This document shows positions 42,516 to 53,994 of a DNA stretch of 64,000 nt, piece after piece. The DNA is from Cherax quadricarinatus (Eukaryota > Arthropoda > Malacostraca > Decapoda > Parastacidae). Under the pieces are notes generated by a model. That model saw nothing but the letters and a program-made list of their open reading frames with translations. It was not told the origin of the DNA and did no database searches. A program made the translations under genes and the position numbers. Numbering within the stretch: the first letter of the stretch is position 1; the number at the start of each line of letters is the position of its first letter. Location of the stretch: NCBI RefSeq assembly GCF_038502225.1, contig NC_091352.1:23562803-23626802 (forward strand), in the 5' to 3' direction.

Positions 42516-43829
42516 TAATGTAGTGATGATAGTGTAGTCATGATAATGTAGTGATGATAGTGTAGTCATGATAATGTAGTGATGATAGTGTAGTCATGAT
42601 AATGTAGTGATGATAGTGTAGTCATGATAATGTAGTGATGATAGTGTAGTCATGATAATGTAGTGATGATAGTGTAGTCATGATAATGTAGTGATGATAG
42701 TGTAGTCATGATAATGTAGTGATGATAGTGTAGTCATGATAATGTAGTGATGATAGTGTAGTCATGATAATGTAGTGATGATAGTGCAGTCATGATAATG
42801 TAGTGATGATAGTGTAGTCATGATAATGTAGTGATGATAGTGAAGTTATGATTATGTAATGATAGTGTAGTCATGATAATGTAGTAATGATAGTGTAGTT
42901 ATGATAATGTAGTAATGATAGTGTAGTTATGATAATGTAGTGATGATAGTGTAGTTATGATAATGTAGTGATGATAGTGAAGTTATGATTATGCAATGAT
43001 AGTGTAGTCATGATAATGTAGTAATGATAGTGTAGTTATGATAATGTAGTGATGATAGTGAAGTTATGATTATGTAATGATAGTGTAGTCATGATAATGT
43101 AGTAATGATAGTGTAGTTATGATAATGTAGTGATGATAGTGAAGTTATGATTATGTAATGATAGTGTAGTCATGATAATGTAGTAATGATAGTGTAGTTA
43201 TGATAATGTAGTAATGATAGTGTAGTTATGATAATGTAGTGATGATAGTGTAGTCATGATAATGTAGTAATGATAATGTAGTTATGATAATGTAGTAATG
43301 ATAGTGTAGTTATGATAATGTAGTAATGATAGTGTAGTTATGATAATGTAGTAATGATAGTGTAGTTATGATAATGTAGTAATGATAGTGTAGTCATGAT
43401 AATGTAGTAATGATAGTGTAGTTATGATAATGTAGTGATGATAGTGTAGTCATGATAATGTAGTGATGATAGTGTAGTCATGATAATGTAGTGATGATAG
43501 TGTAGTTATGATAATGTAGTGATGATAGTGTAGTCATGATAATGTAGTGATGATAGTGTAGTCATGATAATGTAGTGATGATAGTGTAGTTATGATAATG
43601 TAGTGATGATAGTGTAGTCATGATAATGTAGTGATGATAGTGTAGTCATGATAATGTAGTGATGATAGTTTAGTCATGATAATGTAGTGATGATAGTGTA
43701 GTCATGATAATGTAGTGATGATAGTGTAGTCATTATAATGTAGTGATGATAGTGTAGTCATGATAATGTAGTGATGATAGTGTAGTCATGATAATGTAGT
43801 GATGATAGTGTAGTCATTATAATGTAGTG
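42496..43829 (+). repeat. 28-bp minisatellite of GATGATAGTG type (about 48 units)
   Basis: The unit contains GTAGTGATGATAGTGTAGTC followed by ATGATAAT. Variants include GTAATGATAG, AGTTATGAT and 25-bp units with AATGATAGTG. It replaces the pol region expected after gag. Confidence 0.94.
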
Positions 43830-43916
43830 ACTCACATGAGGATTCGGACTCATGGCAAGTGAGTTATAAAACTCACAGGCCAATGCGTTAACCACTAGGC
43901 GAGTTTTATGACTCAC
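43829..43916 (-). other. tRNA-like sequence, possibly a SINE head or tRNA pseudogene
   Basis: Read on the reverse strand, CTAGTGGTTAACGCATTGG resembles a tRNA A box and D arm. GTGAG..CTCAC forms a possible anticodon stem, and ATGAGTCCGAATCCTCAT looks like a T arm with a B-box-like core. The acceptor ends do not pair properly and no CCA or clear anticodon can be set. It is not called as a functional tRNA. Confidence 0.4.
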
Positions 43917-44430
43917 TTTAAACCCACACCAGTGCCTTGATTTATTTGCTATCGTGTCATTACAAAGTTGTAAGTTACCAGTACTTTCATACGAGCCTTC
44001 AATCTCATGTCTGTGTTCCTATTTCCCCAACTGCACTCGTGTCATCCCTTCTGGCAGAGGTTTTTAGAACTTCAGAGACCGCCAGCTCAGCTCTGTTACT
44101 GTCTAGCCATTCCCAGCAACATCATCCCATTTAATCACGTTGAGTATAATGGAGTCTGTTTCTTGTCAATAGCTTCAGTATCGGACGTGCTTTTGTTGCA
44201 TGTTTCGGTGTTTTAGAGCAGTTTGGGGCGCTTTCTGACAGGGCTAACGCTTCAGAAGCAGGTAGAATACATGGTGAGGAATTAGACAAACACTAGATCC
44301 TCCCAGGGTCATGGTGGCCATGACAAACCCCCATGATGGTACTAGTTAAGACTGTATTACACGCACACAGTTCGCCCTGCTTCCCTTCCTTTATTTACAA
44401 CGGTGTACCAGCACTGATTCACCCATTAAG
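43917..44430. other. No gene recognised
   Basis: About 500 bp with only short open frames and no recognised motif. Confidence 0.5.
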
Positions 44431-44607
44431 GTGTTCTGTAGCTCGATCGCTGGCGCACTCAGTTCACACACTGAGGTCCGGTGATTGAATGAACGGTACG
44501 GCCGGAAAAAAATTTGGACGTATACATTGTATACGTCCTGTACATTGTACATGCACTTGTAGAAATAAAGATATCATTATTAGTAGTATTATTAGTATTA
44601 GTATTAT
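44431..44607 (+). mobile_element. Probable tRNA-derived SINE
   Basis: TGTAGCTCGATCGCTGGCGC resembles an A box. CTGAGGTCCGGTGATTGAAT, about 25 nt further on, resembles a decayed B box (GGTTCGAATCC type). A short body contains a small palindrome (GGACGTATACATTGTATACGTCC, split here as GGACGTATAC/GTATACGTCC). It is followed by AATAAA and an ATT-repeat tail. This layout is that of a tRNA-headed SINE. The family was not identified. Confidence 0.5.
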
Positions 44608-44690
44608 CTTTGCGAATAGAGAACGAATGAAAATAATTAAAATAATACAAAATCAGGGAATGCAAACTATGTTTGGAGTTCCTCAGTGGA

Positions 44691-45141
44691 CTAAACCAAC
44701 CTGTCTCTCAGGCTAGGAGTTCAACTCTTTACTACCAGGAGCAGAGATGAATTAATGAATGCCTGCACAGTGGATAAAATCCACTCTCGACAAAGAGACT
44801 CTCTGACACAGAAAAGAATCACCTCGGCTCTCAGTCAGAGACATAGACTCCACAAGGACAACATCAGGCTGAGAACCTACGTTAGAGCTGCTGGAAAAAG
44901 GGAAGCGATCTGCCAGAAGAATACAGTCCCTTTTTCCAGCAGCTGTAACGTAGGTTCTCAGCCTGATGTTGTCCTTGTGGAGTCTATGTCTCTGACTGAG
45001 AGCCGAGGTGATTCTTTTCTGTGCCAGAGAGTATCTTTGTCTGAACAGTGTATTTTATCCACTGTTCAGGCATTCATTTATTCATCTCTGCTCCTGGTAG
45101 CAAAGAGTTGAACTCCTAGCCTGAGATACAGGTTGGTTTAG
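44691..45141. repeat. Large imperfect palindrome (arms about 213 bp, spacer 23 bp)
   Basis: The left arm 44691-44903 is the reverse complement of the right arm 44927-45141 with only scattered mismatches. The arms start CTAAACCAACCTG at the outer end and meet at GGAAAAAGGGA/TCCCTTTTTCC. A transcript would fold into one long hairpin. No terminal target duplication and no transposon-like ends were found. Confidence 0.9.
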
Positions 45142-45147
45142 TACCAC

Positions 45148-45278
45148 ACCAGCAATGAAGAGAGCCAGGTACTCTACCATGCCAGCGGTGAAGAGAGCCA
45201 GGTACTCTACCATGCCAGGGATGAAGAGAGCCAGGTACTCTACCATGCCAGCGGTGAAGAGAGCCAGGTACTCTACCA
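45148..45278 (+). repeat. 33-bp tandem repeat, four units
   Basis: Units contain GTGAAGAGAGCCAGGTACTC followed by TACCATGCCAGCG. It connects the hairpin with the CR1 esterase fragment. Confidence 0.9.
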
Positions 45279-45279
45279 C

Positions 45280-45640
45280 AGAGTCTGTGACCTAGATAAG
45301 AATATTTTATTAGTAGGAGATTCTCAGGTAAGATATACGGACTGTGCATTTTGTAACAGAGACAGAAAGGTCAGACAGAGAGTGTGTCTTCCTGGAGCTG
45401 GTGCTGGTGACATAGTCAGCAGGTTGGATAATATTATAGCAGGTAATGGGAACAAGCTCATTATCTGTCTTAGTGCTGGGGGTAATGACATTGGGAAGGG
45501 CAGGAGAGAGGAGCTGCTGGATAAGTACAGGTCAGCCATAGAAGTAGTTAGGTCTAAGGGAGGGTTAAAAACAGCAGTTATTTTTTTTCATTCACCGGTA
45601 CTCTCCTGGCCCGGGTCTTTTCCAAGATGGTGACCCAGTC
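45280..45640 (+). pseudogene. CR1 ORF1 fragment with SGNH-esterase-like domain
   Basis: This forward-strand frame reads DKNILLVGDSQVRYTD, PGAGAGDIV and LIICLSAGGNDIGKG, and then runs into a stop near 45632. GDSQ matches block I (nucleophile Ser) and GGNDI matches block III of SGNH hydrolases. An esterase domain of this type is known from ORF1 of CR1 LINEs. The orientation is opposite to that of the CR1 RT at 37754-39376 and the ORF1 N-terminus at 46325-46651. Confidence 0.75.
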
Positions 45641-45980
45641 TTGGCTCCCTATCTGGGGAGTGTCTCGAGACCTAAGTCTCCCATGGGAGAAGGTACAAAT
45701 ACCCCCACATCTTTGTGATCAAGTGTCCCCAGGCCTAGCCACAGTCCCCGCCCTCAGTGGGCTCGCAGGGAGTAGCTAGGCCTCTGGTCTGCCATCTGCC
45801 CCGCCCCAGAGAGGCTCGTGGGGATGGCAGTCTTGTGAGCTGCAGGTGGTATCAGTTATTACCGGGATACCTCAGGGATATGTTTGAAAGACAATATTCA
45901 AAAGAAAGTTGCTAGTAATGGCAAATCAATTGATCAACAAACAAAGAGAGATAGTAGAGGGCAACGAGTGACTAGCTCCC
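45641..45980. other. Unassigned insert between CR1 ORF1 and ORF2 fragments
   Basis: About 340 bp, GC-richer than its surroundings, with no open frame matching either neighbour. It might be a small repeat inserted in the CR1, but no ends were found. Confidence 0.4.
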
Positions 45981-46331
45981 TTAAGGTATACTATACAAAT
46001 AGTAGGAGTCTAAGAAATAAGATAGATTAGCTAAGATTACTTGCAAATGTAGGTAATATAGATATTATTGGTATAACAGAGACCTGGTTCAACCTGAAAG
46101 ATAGAGAAATGCTTCTGAATGCAACATACAGGGTTATAAACTATTCCACACTGATAGGGTCAACAGGAAGGGTGGTGGAGTGGCGATGTAAGTCAGAGAA
46201 AATTTAAATTGTTGTCGTAGACATGATATAAGATTAGAAACATCGATCACAGATTCTGTTTGGCTACAGTTTCTCGAGGGACGTGACAAATTAATTTTGG
46301 GAGTAATTTATAGCCCCCCAAACCTTGATTA
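45981..46331 (+). pseudogene. CR1 ORF2 fragment, start of the EEP endonuclease
   Basis: This forward-strand reading gives YYTNSRSLRNKID (with a stop after it), NVGNIDIIGITETWFN, then after frame changes DSVWLQFLEGRDKLILGVIY and SPPNLD. These are the N-terminal strands of a CR1/Jockey endonuclease, with the metal-binding Glu in TETW. The fragment stops abruptly at 46331, where the opposite-strand ORF1 piece begins. Confidence 0.75.
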
Positions 46332-46651
46332 GCAGGGAAATCAGTGGTACCGTCAACTTCACTAACCACTGAAGTACACTCGTCTTGGAGAACAGAGAAT
46401 CGATTTCCTACCTTCACATCTTCTCTATTAACTCTCCTCATCTTCCTTCTTCCTGAACAGTGAACCACTTGCCACTTAAAGCGGCTGCCACTATCATTGC
46501 TGGTGACCATTTCCCCATTACCAGCTAAATCTTTCTCACACTCGCTCCCAAACTCATCTGTGCGAAGCTTCAGCCTCCTATTTTCCTCCTGAAGAAGCAG
46601 AATCTCCTTCAACACTTGAACCTGAGATTCTAAAACACTACAACAAGTCAT
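46325..46651 (-). pseudogene. CR1 ORF1 N-terminal fragment
   Basis: This reverse-strand frame from ATG 46651 begins MTCCSVLESQVQVLKEIL with a leucine-rich coiled-coil-like helix. It runs through KVGNRFSVLQDE and ends near TTDFPANQG at the junction with the inverted ORF2 piece. RFSVLQDE-type motifs precede the esterase domain in CR1-like ORF1 proteins (family knowledge, moderate certainty). Confidence 0.65.
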
Positions 46652-46729
46652 GGTGCTTGGTAACAGTCCACGCTAACTCCCATGAGCTTAGGCAGGTATG
46701 ACAACACGTGACCACTGACCTCAGCAGCA

Positions 46730-47035
46730 GAGTCCGCCTGCTCGTTACCTCACAGCAGAGTCCGCCTGCTCGTTACCTCACAGCAGAGTCCGCCTGCTCG
46801 TTACCTCACAGCAGAGTCCGCCTGCTCGTTACCTCACAGCAGAGTCCGCCTGCTCGTTACCTCACAGCAGAGTCCGCCTGCTCGTTACCTCACAGCAGAG
46901 TCCGCCTGCTCGTTCCCTCACAGCAGAGTCCGCCTGCTCGTTACCTCACAGCAGAGTCCGCCTGCTCGTTACCTCACAGCAGAGTCCGCCTGCTCGTTAC
47001 CTCACAGCAGAGTCCGCCTGCTCGTTACCTCGAAC
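46730..47035 (+). repeat. 28-bp minisatellite, right part (about 11 near-perfect units)
   Basis: Units contain CAGCAGAGTCCGCCTGCTCG followed by TTACCTCA. This is the same family as 37035-37433 but more homogeneous. Confidence 0.94.
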
Positions 47036-49750
47036 ATCTACGTGTCCATGATCGAAGTAAACAACAATGTCTTTGTTTTTACTAAAAATGCAAGTCAGCT
47101 AAAGTTGATTTGTAAGACTCATATGCAAAACTTCGGTATTATTACTGTTAACACGCTGTACCTACGCGGCTTCATCAGTCAAATACAGAGGAGAATGTAT
47201 TGTAGGAAGTAGGATTAGTGGCGAGGTAAAGATAATGTAATTAGTCCATGGACGTTGGAGAAAAGTTTGATGTGGTCTGACCACCTCAGCTTAAACTAAT
47301 TAATGACCTCTTGCAACTCTGTCCGGAAACACTGCTGCAAACCCGTTGGAGCTAGAACCGTCAGTGTAAACTGCACTGGCTTGAGAATGAGATCGGAAGT
47401 GGTTAAGAAAAAAGGAGCGAGAAGCTGCAGTAGGTAATTAAGTTTTCTCCCTCGTCAATGGGGAAGAACAGACAAGAATCGCCCGAACTTTCCAAGGGAA
47501 GAGAGAAAAATTAGATGCTAGATGAACATGTAAATGGGGAAAATGAAGAGAAGTCGAGAAGAGTGACGGAGTAAACAGGAACGGCGATCAAATGATGTAC
47601 TTCTACTAACAATTATTATCCTGTGTGTAGAAGGATCGTGAAGGTGATCAGAGTGGACCTATTATCCGATACATTATGCCAGTCGTTCAAAAGTGGAACA
47701 TTCACCTCTACATATAAGCTCTCGATCGAGAAGGAACGAAAAGCACCTTCAACACTCCTTGATGATGAATGAGATCAGGTTTAGAAAGAGTTGTGGGAGA
47801 GGCTGAAGAATATTATTAGTCGCCATAACCCAATTTCGACAAGATTAAAGCAGAAAGGAGACGAAGAAGAGTTCGTCTATCAGGCTGCGGAAAGTTGCTA
47901 TCAGAGAGGTTGTGTGAGGTGTCCAGAACATCCGCCAGTCAAACACAAGACCGAGCATCCTGACTGCATCTCGTTCCTGGATAAGGAAACTACACAGATA
48001 TAACATGGCACTGAAGAATGAGTGAAACATTTGGTAATCTTTACTGAGGAAACGATTCGCTAGCCAGTGGTTTCTTCAGTCCATTAAAGAGAAGAACGGT
48101 TGAAGATGAGAAGGAATTTTAGGTAATCAGTCTTTCAGCGTGGAGTCGATATGTTCAGTCCATTAATCTTGAGAAAAGTATATCATACGCGTGGAGAAGT
48201 GACTTATATACTGTAGACAATTGAGCTGAGGTATCAGCAGGCGGAGTCAGCCAGTGGAAAAAATTTACTAGTGTAGGTAAGTCATGTCTCGAGGTTAGAC
48301 AAGAGGTGAAGAATTAACTATTAAAAGATCCCAAGATGTTGCTTTTTCTGGCAGATATGAAGTTAACGATTTAAAAAATGTATAGAAAAACCTCACAACA
48401 AAAGGAAAGTCAAAGGAAGAAATCTAAGTAAAGGTGTAGGAATAAGACAACCCAAGAGATAAGAAATTTGTACATAAATACAATTAGGAGGGGAATCTCT
48501 CACACATGTAAGAACATAATATATAACTATTGGGATCTCAGTACACATACCAATAAAATCCAATACAACAGCTGTTCTTACTTTGAACATACAACACTAA
48601 AGAAGGGATTCCAAGTCTGCACACTTACAAGTATATTACTTTAGGAGGGAAAACTTTCCGCTCACCTATAACTACTCCAAAAATGAGAGAGTCGGTTTGA
48701 CACCCCAGCTGCCTGCCAGTACCAGTCAGAGCACTAAGTAACTAAACTCTCACCTACAACTGGATACCTTACTAAGTCATCCTAAGCACATGACTAAGTT
48801 AGGCTGTAGGAGCCCCTGGTCCCCCCCCCCAAAAAAAAAAAAATTATAGACAATCTTTAAACCTAGTTTAACGCTAACTTTGACAAACAACTTATAATTG
48901 TTAAGCATAGTTATCTCATCACAAGGAATGATTGCCTGACCTTTTATTCTAGTCTTCCACAGCTGTTTAACTCTTGACTCTAAAGAATTCATTATATCCT
49001 GGATACAAGGTCTCCACTTGTCAGGAAAAAGACATATTGATTTTCCTTGTCTAAATAAATAATAGAAAAATAAACGTGTAACTGAAAATTAAAAAAAGAA
49101 AAAAAAAACAAGAGAAAAGGGGGTTAAATAAAGTAAGGAAAATTTTAATACCTCTTTTAAATAAACAACTATTTAAAGAAAAACGAAAATAAAAATGAGG
49201 AGAGTAAGCAAAGCTAAACATTGAAGTTTTTCTTTCCCAGAGGAGCAAGATCAAATCTTCGGAGATGTCAGTATAACAACATAATGTACGTAGGTGGAGT
49301 GTGAGGATGTCAGAGGCAGGTCAAGTGATGTGTTATGAAGGTTAATTAATCAGGAGGTGGAGAAAGATCTTCCAGAAGCCTCCGTGTTCCAGGCAGTTCA
49401 CTGGCAGATAATTGATGAGCTGAGAGAATTTTTTTAGATGCCTCCGTGAAGTTGGAGCAGCTTCGAATCCATTGATAGATGTGAAATCCTTACAAAACGT
49501 GCATGAGCAAATCAGGTCTGTAGAACTTGTAGATGTTTGCAAAAATCTCTTTCTCATCCATCTCTCCAAGAGACACCAATCCAAGAAGTGACGAAATATA
49601 AAAAAAAAAAGGCTTAAGGCGTTACACAAGACTTTAGAGAATAATGCAGTCTTCTGGGAGTCTTCAAAACAACAAAATAACTCCAGAAGAGTAATTCCTA
49701 CGTAGACGGCTAGGGATGGGGGGTGGGGGGGGGGTGAGCAGGTGCAGTGA
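47036..49750. other. No gene recognised (2.7 kb)
   Basis: Only short open frames are present, the longest about 70-180 codons with no recognised motif. Small A/T tracts lie near 48826-48843 and 49090-49110. The sequence is AT-rich and could be old, decayed repeats or host intergenic DNA. Confidence 0.6.
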
Positions 49751-52088
49751 GAAGACGAAAGTAGTCTTCCAGGAAGACAAAAGTAGCCTTCCAGGAAGAC
49801 AAAAGTAGCCTTCCAGGAAGACAAAAGTAGCCTTCCAGGAAGACAAAAGTAGCCTTCCAGGAAGACAAAAGTAGCCTTCCAGGAAGACAAAAGTAGCCTT
49901 CAAGGAAGACAAAAGTAGCCTTCCAGGAAGACAAAAGTAGCCTTCCAGGAAGACAAAAGTAGCCTTCCAGGAAGACAAAAGTAGCCTTCCAGGAAGACAA
50001 AAGTAGCCTTCCAGGAAGACAAAAGTAGCCTTCCAGGAAGACAAAAGTAGCCTTCCAGGAAGACAAAAGTAGTCTTCCAGAAAGACAAAAGTAGCCTTCA
50101 AGGAAGACAAAAGTAGTCTTCCAGGAAGACAAAAGTAGCATTCCAGGAAGACAAAGCACCCTTCCTGGAAGACAAAAGTAGCCTCCCAGGAAGACAAAAG
50201 TAGCCTTCCAGAAAGACAAAGGTACCCTTCCTGGAAGACAAAAGTAGCCTTCAAGGAAGACAAAAGTAGTCTTCCAGGAAGACAAAAGTAGCATTCCAGG
50301 AAGACAAAGCACCCTTCCTGGAAGACAAAAGTAGCCTCCCAGGAAGACAAAAGTAGCCTTCCAGAAAGACAAAGGTACCCTTCCTGGAAGACAAAAGTAG
50401 CCTTCCAGAAAAACAGAAGAAGCCTTCCAGGAAGACAAAAGTAGCCTTCCAGGAAGACAAAAATAGCCTTCCAAAAAGTCAAAAGTAGCCTTCCAGGAAG
50501 ACAAAAGTAGCCTTCCAGAAAGACAAAGGTACCCTTCCTGGAAGACAAAAGTAGCCTTCCAGAAAAACAGAAGAAGCCTTCCAGGAAGACAAAAGTAGCC
50601 TTCCAGAAAAACAGAAGAAGCCTTCCAGGAAGACAAAAGTAGCCTTCCAGGAAGACAAAAATAGCCTTCCAAAAAGTCAAAAGTAGCCTTCCAGGAAGAC
50701 AAAAGTAGCCTCCCAGGAAGACAAAAGTAGCCTTCCAGAAAGACAAAGGTACCCTTCCTGGAAGACAAAAGTAGCCTTCCAGAAAAACAGAAGAAGCCTT
50801 CCAGGAAGACAAAAGTAGCCTTCCAGAAAAACAGAAGAAGCCTTCCAGGAAGACAAAAGTAGCCTTCCAGGTAGACAAAAGTAGCCTTCCAGGAAGACAA
50901 AAGTAGCCTTCCAGGAAGACAAAAGTAGCCTTCCAGTAAGACAAAAGTAGCCTTCCAGGAAGACAAAAGTAGCCTTCCAGGAAGACTAAAGCACCCTTCC
51001 TGGAAGACAAAAGTAGCCTCCCAGGAAGAAAAAAGTAGCCTTCCAGGAAGACAAAAGTAGCCTAGCAGGAATACAAAAATACCCTTCTTGAAAGACAAAA
51101 GTAGCCTTCCAGGAAGACAAAAGAAGTCTCCCAGAAAGACAAAGGTACCCTTCCTGGAAGACAAAAATAGCCTTCCAGAAATACAGAAGTAACCTTCAAT
51201 GAAGACGAAAGTAGCCTCCCAGGAAGACAAAAGTACCCTTCCAGGAAGAAAAAAGTAGCCTTCAAGGAAGACAAAAGTAGCCTCCCTTGAAGACAGAAGT
51301 ACACTTCCTGGATGACAAAAGTACTCTTCTAGGAAGAAGAAAGTAGCCTCCCCGGAATACAAAAGTAACCTTAAAGGAAGACAAAAGTAGCCTTCCAGAA
51401 AGACAAAAGTAGCCTTCCAGGAAGACAAAAGTAACCTCTCAGGAAGACAAAAGTACCCTTCCAGGAAGACAAAAGTAACCTCCCAGAAAGACAAAAGTAG
51501 CCTCCCAGGAAGACAAGTAGCTTCCCAGGAAGACAAAAGTAGCCTCCCACGAAGGCAAAAGTAGCCTCCCACGAAGACAAAACTAGCCTTCCAGGAAGAC
51601 AAAAGTAGCCTTCCAGGAAGACAAACGTAGCTTCCCAGGATGACAAACGTAGCTTCCCAGGAAGACAAAAGTAGCCTCCCAGGAAAACAAAAGTAGCCTT
51701 CCAGGAAGACAAAAGTAGCCTTCCAGGAAGACAAAAGCAGTCTCCCAGGAAGACAAAAGTAGCTTCCCAGGAAGACAAAAGTAGCCTTCCAGGAAGACAA
51801 AAGTAGCCTTCCAGGAAGACAAAAGTAGCCTCCCAGGAAGACAAAAGTAGCCTTCCAGGAAGATAAAAGTAGCCTTCCAGGAAGACAAAAGTAGCCTCCC
51901 AGGAAGACAAAAGTAGCCTCCCAGGAAGACAAAAGTAGCCTCCCAAGAAGACAAACGTAGCCTCTCAGGAAGACAAAAGTAGCTTCCCAGTAAGACAAAA
52001 GTAGCCTCCCAGGAAGACAAAAGTAGCCTCCCAAGAAGAAAAAAGTAGCTTCCCAGGAAGACAAAAGTAGCCTCCCAGGAAGGAAGAT
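49751..52088 (-). repeat. 22-bp minisatellite (about 106 units)
   Basis: The unit contains CCTTCCAGGAAGACAAAAGT plus AG. On the reverse strand it has no stop in any frame, so all three frames stay open for long stretches (up to 784 codons). Each cycles through the same 22-residue pattern around FVFLEGYFCLPGRLLLSSWK. The right half is more degenerate than the left. It is treated as non-coding. Confidence 0.95.
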
Positions 52089-52195
52089 AAAGAGAAAACA
52101 GAAAAGAGTAAAGAGGAAAGACAGCAGGTAACGAAACAGAAGTTAAGAGAATTCCCTCGGCAGACGGCGCCACATTTTTGCCCTTCTTTCTGTCT

Positions 52196-52281
<86 letters not shown>
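52196..52281 (+). repeat. GA dinucleotide repeat
   Basis: Nearly pure GA run with one AAAG interruption. Confidence 0.98.
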
Positions 52282-52285
<4 letters not shown>

Positions 52286-52928
52286 TTATGACCCAACAAC
52301 CGGACTCCAGTCACGCAAAACATATATTATATACCTTTATGCTTTACACTAATCGTCTTTCAATACGTTTTCTTCTTATCAACATAATGTGTTAATAAAA
52401 CGTCTCGCAGTCTATTCTTGACTCTCCTTTCCCACATTATCACTTCTCTTAGCGCCTCTTGTTTTCACCTTTCACTCCACCTTACGTATATCTCTGTTCC
52501 ACAGTGTAAAAACTTCTAATATGTTAACTTTTTCTGCCTTACCACCATTTTTACGTCCTCGCTCCTCTGTCCACCTGCACATAGAAACCTCTAGATCTAT
52601 ACTATACCTCTTTGATCCATACTCATTACCTGTAGTTTGCTTTGCCCCCCTATCTTACACTAGATTCTTATGTATTATGCTGTCTCTAAAATGTCCACCA
52701 CCCTGTTATCCACTAACAATATTCTCGTTGTATCCAGTGTAGCTCTTACTGTCTGAATGATCTGCTGTATCTTCCGCCTCATCGAAGCTGCCCATCAACC
52801 TTTATTTCCACTAAAAATTAATTTGACAAGTTTCTGTCTGTGTCCCCGATAACATATTTCATTTATCCGTTTCTATAATAGTAAGTATTGTCTATAATTC
52901 AGTTTGAGGCCTCTGTTATTATTTACTC
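52282..52928. other. No gene recognised
   Basis: About 650 bp of unremarkable AT-rich sequence. Confidence 0.6.
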
Positions 52929-53219
52929 GTGATACTGCACCCTTAGTACTGAACCCGTGGTACTGCACCCGTGGTACTGCACCCGTGCTACTGCACCCGT
53001 GGTACTGCACCCGTGGTACTGCACCCGTGGTACTGCACCCGTGGTACTGCACCCGTGCTACTGCACCCGTGCTACTGCACCCGTGGTACTGCACCCGTGC
53101 TACTGCACCCGTGGTACTGCACCCGTGCTACTGCACCCGTGCTACTGCACCCGTGCTACTGCACCCGTGGTACTGCACCCGTGGTACTGCACCCTTGGTA
53201 CTGCACCCGTGGTACTGCA
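52929..53219 (+). repeat. 14-bp minisatellite (about 20 units)
   Basis: The unit is TACTGCACCCGTGG, with a GTGC variant in place of GTGG in about a third of the copies. Confidence 0.96.
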
Positions 53220-53994
53220 ACATTTTCTCCTGCTATTTAGACCTGGGGTCGGGGTGGACAAACTTTTCAGTGGCCATCAACTGGAAACTGTACTTGTCTG
53301 ATAATGCTTGTGTAACAGCTAGTGTTTTCAAAAGGAAAAAATGAACCAAGTTTTGCTTATTCAGCTGCATATGAGTGAGTACATGTCTTGATCTTGGCGG
53401 ACCGCATGAAAAACTTTGGCTGGAACAGCGGCCGCTTGGATCGATGCTCCGTAAGCCTTCACTTAATACTTTCCAAAACCTGTTATTCCTCTACTCTCTC
53501 GTCTTGGTACATAAACACAGTAACTCGCTTCTCACATCTCAATATTTTCTAATTCTCGTATTTCTTCAAGTAAAATACTTATTCCTCATCTATTTCCTTC
53601 CAGAGTTTATTATTTAGTAAAGCTGCTACTCTTTTTTACCTCCCCTTCCCTCTGATGCGCCTGAGTTAACCCAATATTCTCCTCCCCATTGAAATTCTCC
53701 CATCCATTTTAGCTTCGTTTGTTACCTGAACTTCACTCGCACAGACACTAACAACGCAATTTTACCGTCTCCTTATTACTCCATATTTAGTATTTAATAC
53801 TGGAGATCACTAACCTATTGTCAACTGAATTTTAGTTGCCTGTTATGATATGTATATGGTGTGTATAGACATACATGCACAGCCGTTTGTATAGCATGTA
53901 TTGGTATCAGCAAGTGAAGCAAGATGTACATGTTAATAACAATACTGGAAATCCTACTAGAATGAAACAGCAGATTACCATTTCACAGAGACGG
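53220..53994. other. No gene recognised
   Basis: About 775 bp without recognisable coding sequence or repeat. Confidence 0.6.

Noticed and set aside
42496..43829. CRISPR-like array
   Set aside because: The repeats are directly adjacent with no unique spacers, and the setting is eukaryotic with LINEs and LTR elements. The same holds for the other tandem arrays.
43829..43916. Functional tRNA gene
   Set aside because: A- and B-box-like stretches are present, but the acceptor arm does not pair and no anticodon can be set. It is listed as tRNA-like only.
46708..47085. Open frame over the 28-bp minisatellite
   Set aside because: It is purely repetitive and has no conserved domain.
47100..47330. 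Possible Penelope-like element tail on the reverse strand
   Set aside because: A GATGAAGCCGCGTAGG-type stretch recalls such tails, but no reverse transcriptase or GIY-YIG coding sequence is nearby, so it is not supported.
47791..48003. Small cysteine-containing open frame (MWERLKNIISRHNPIST start)
   Set aside because: It has 70 codons, no homology that I recognise and no supporting context. It is compatible with chance in a 2.7-kb gene-free region.
49342..52323. Open frames up to 784 codons on the reverse strand
   Set aside because: They are produced by the 22-bp array in all three frames at once and have no independent protein features. The stop statistics are kept as a finding, but no gene is called.
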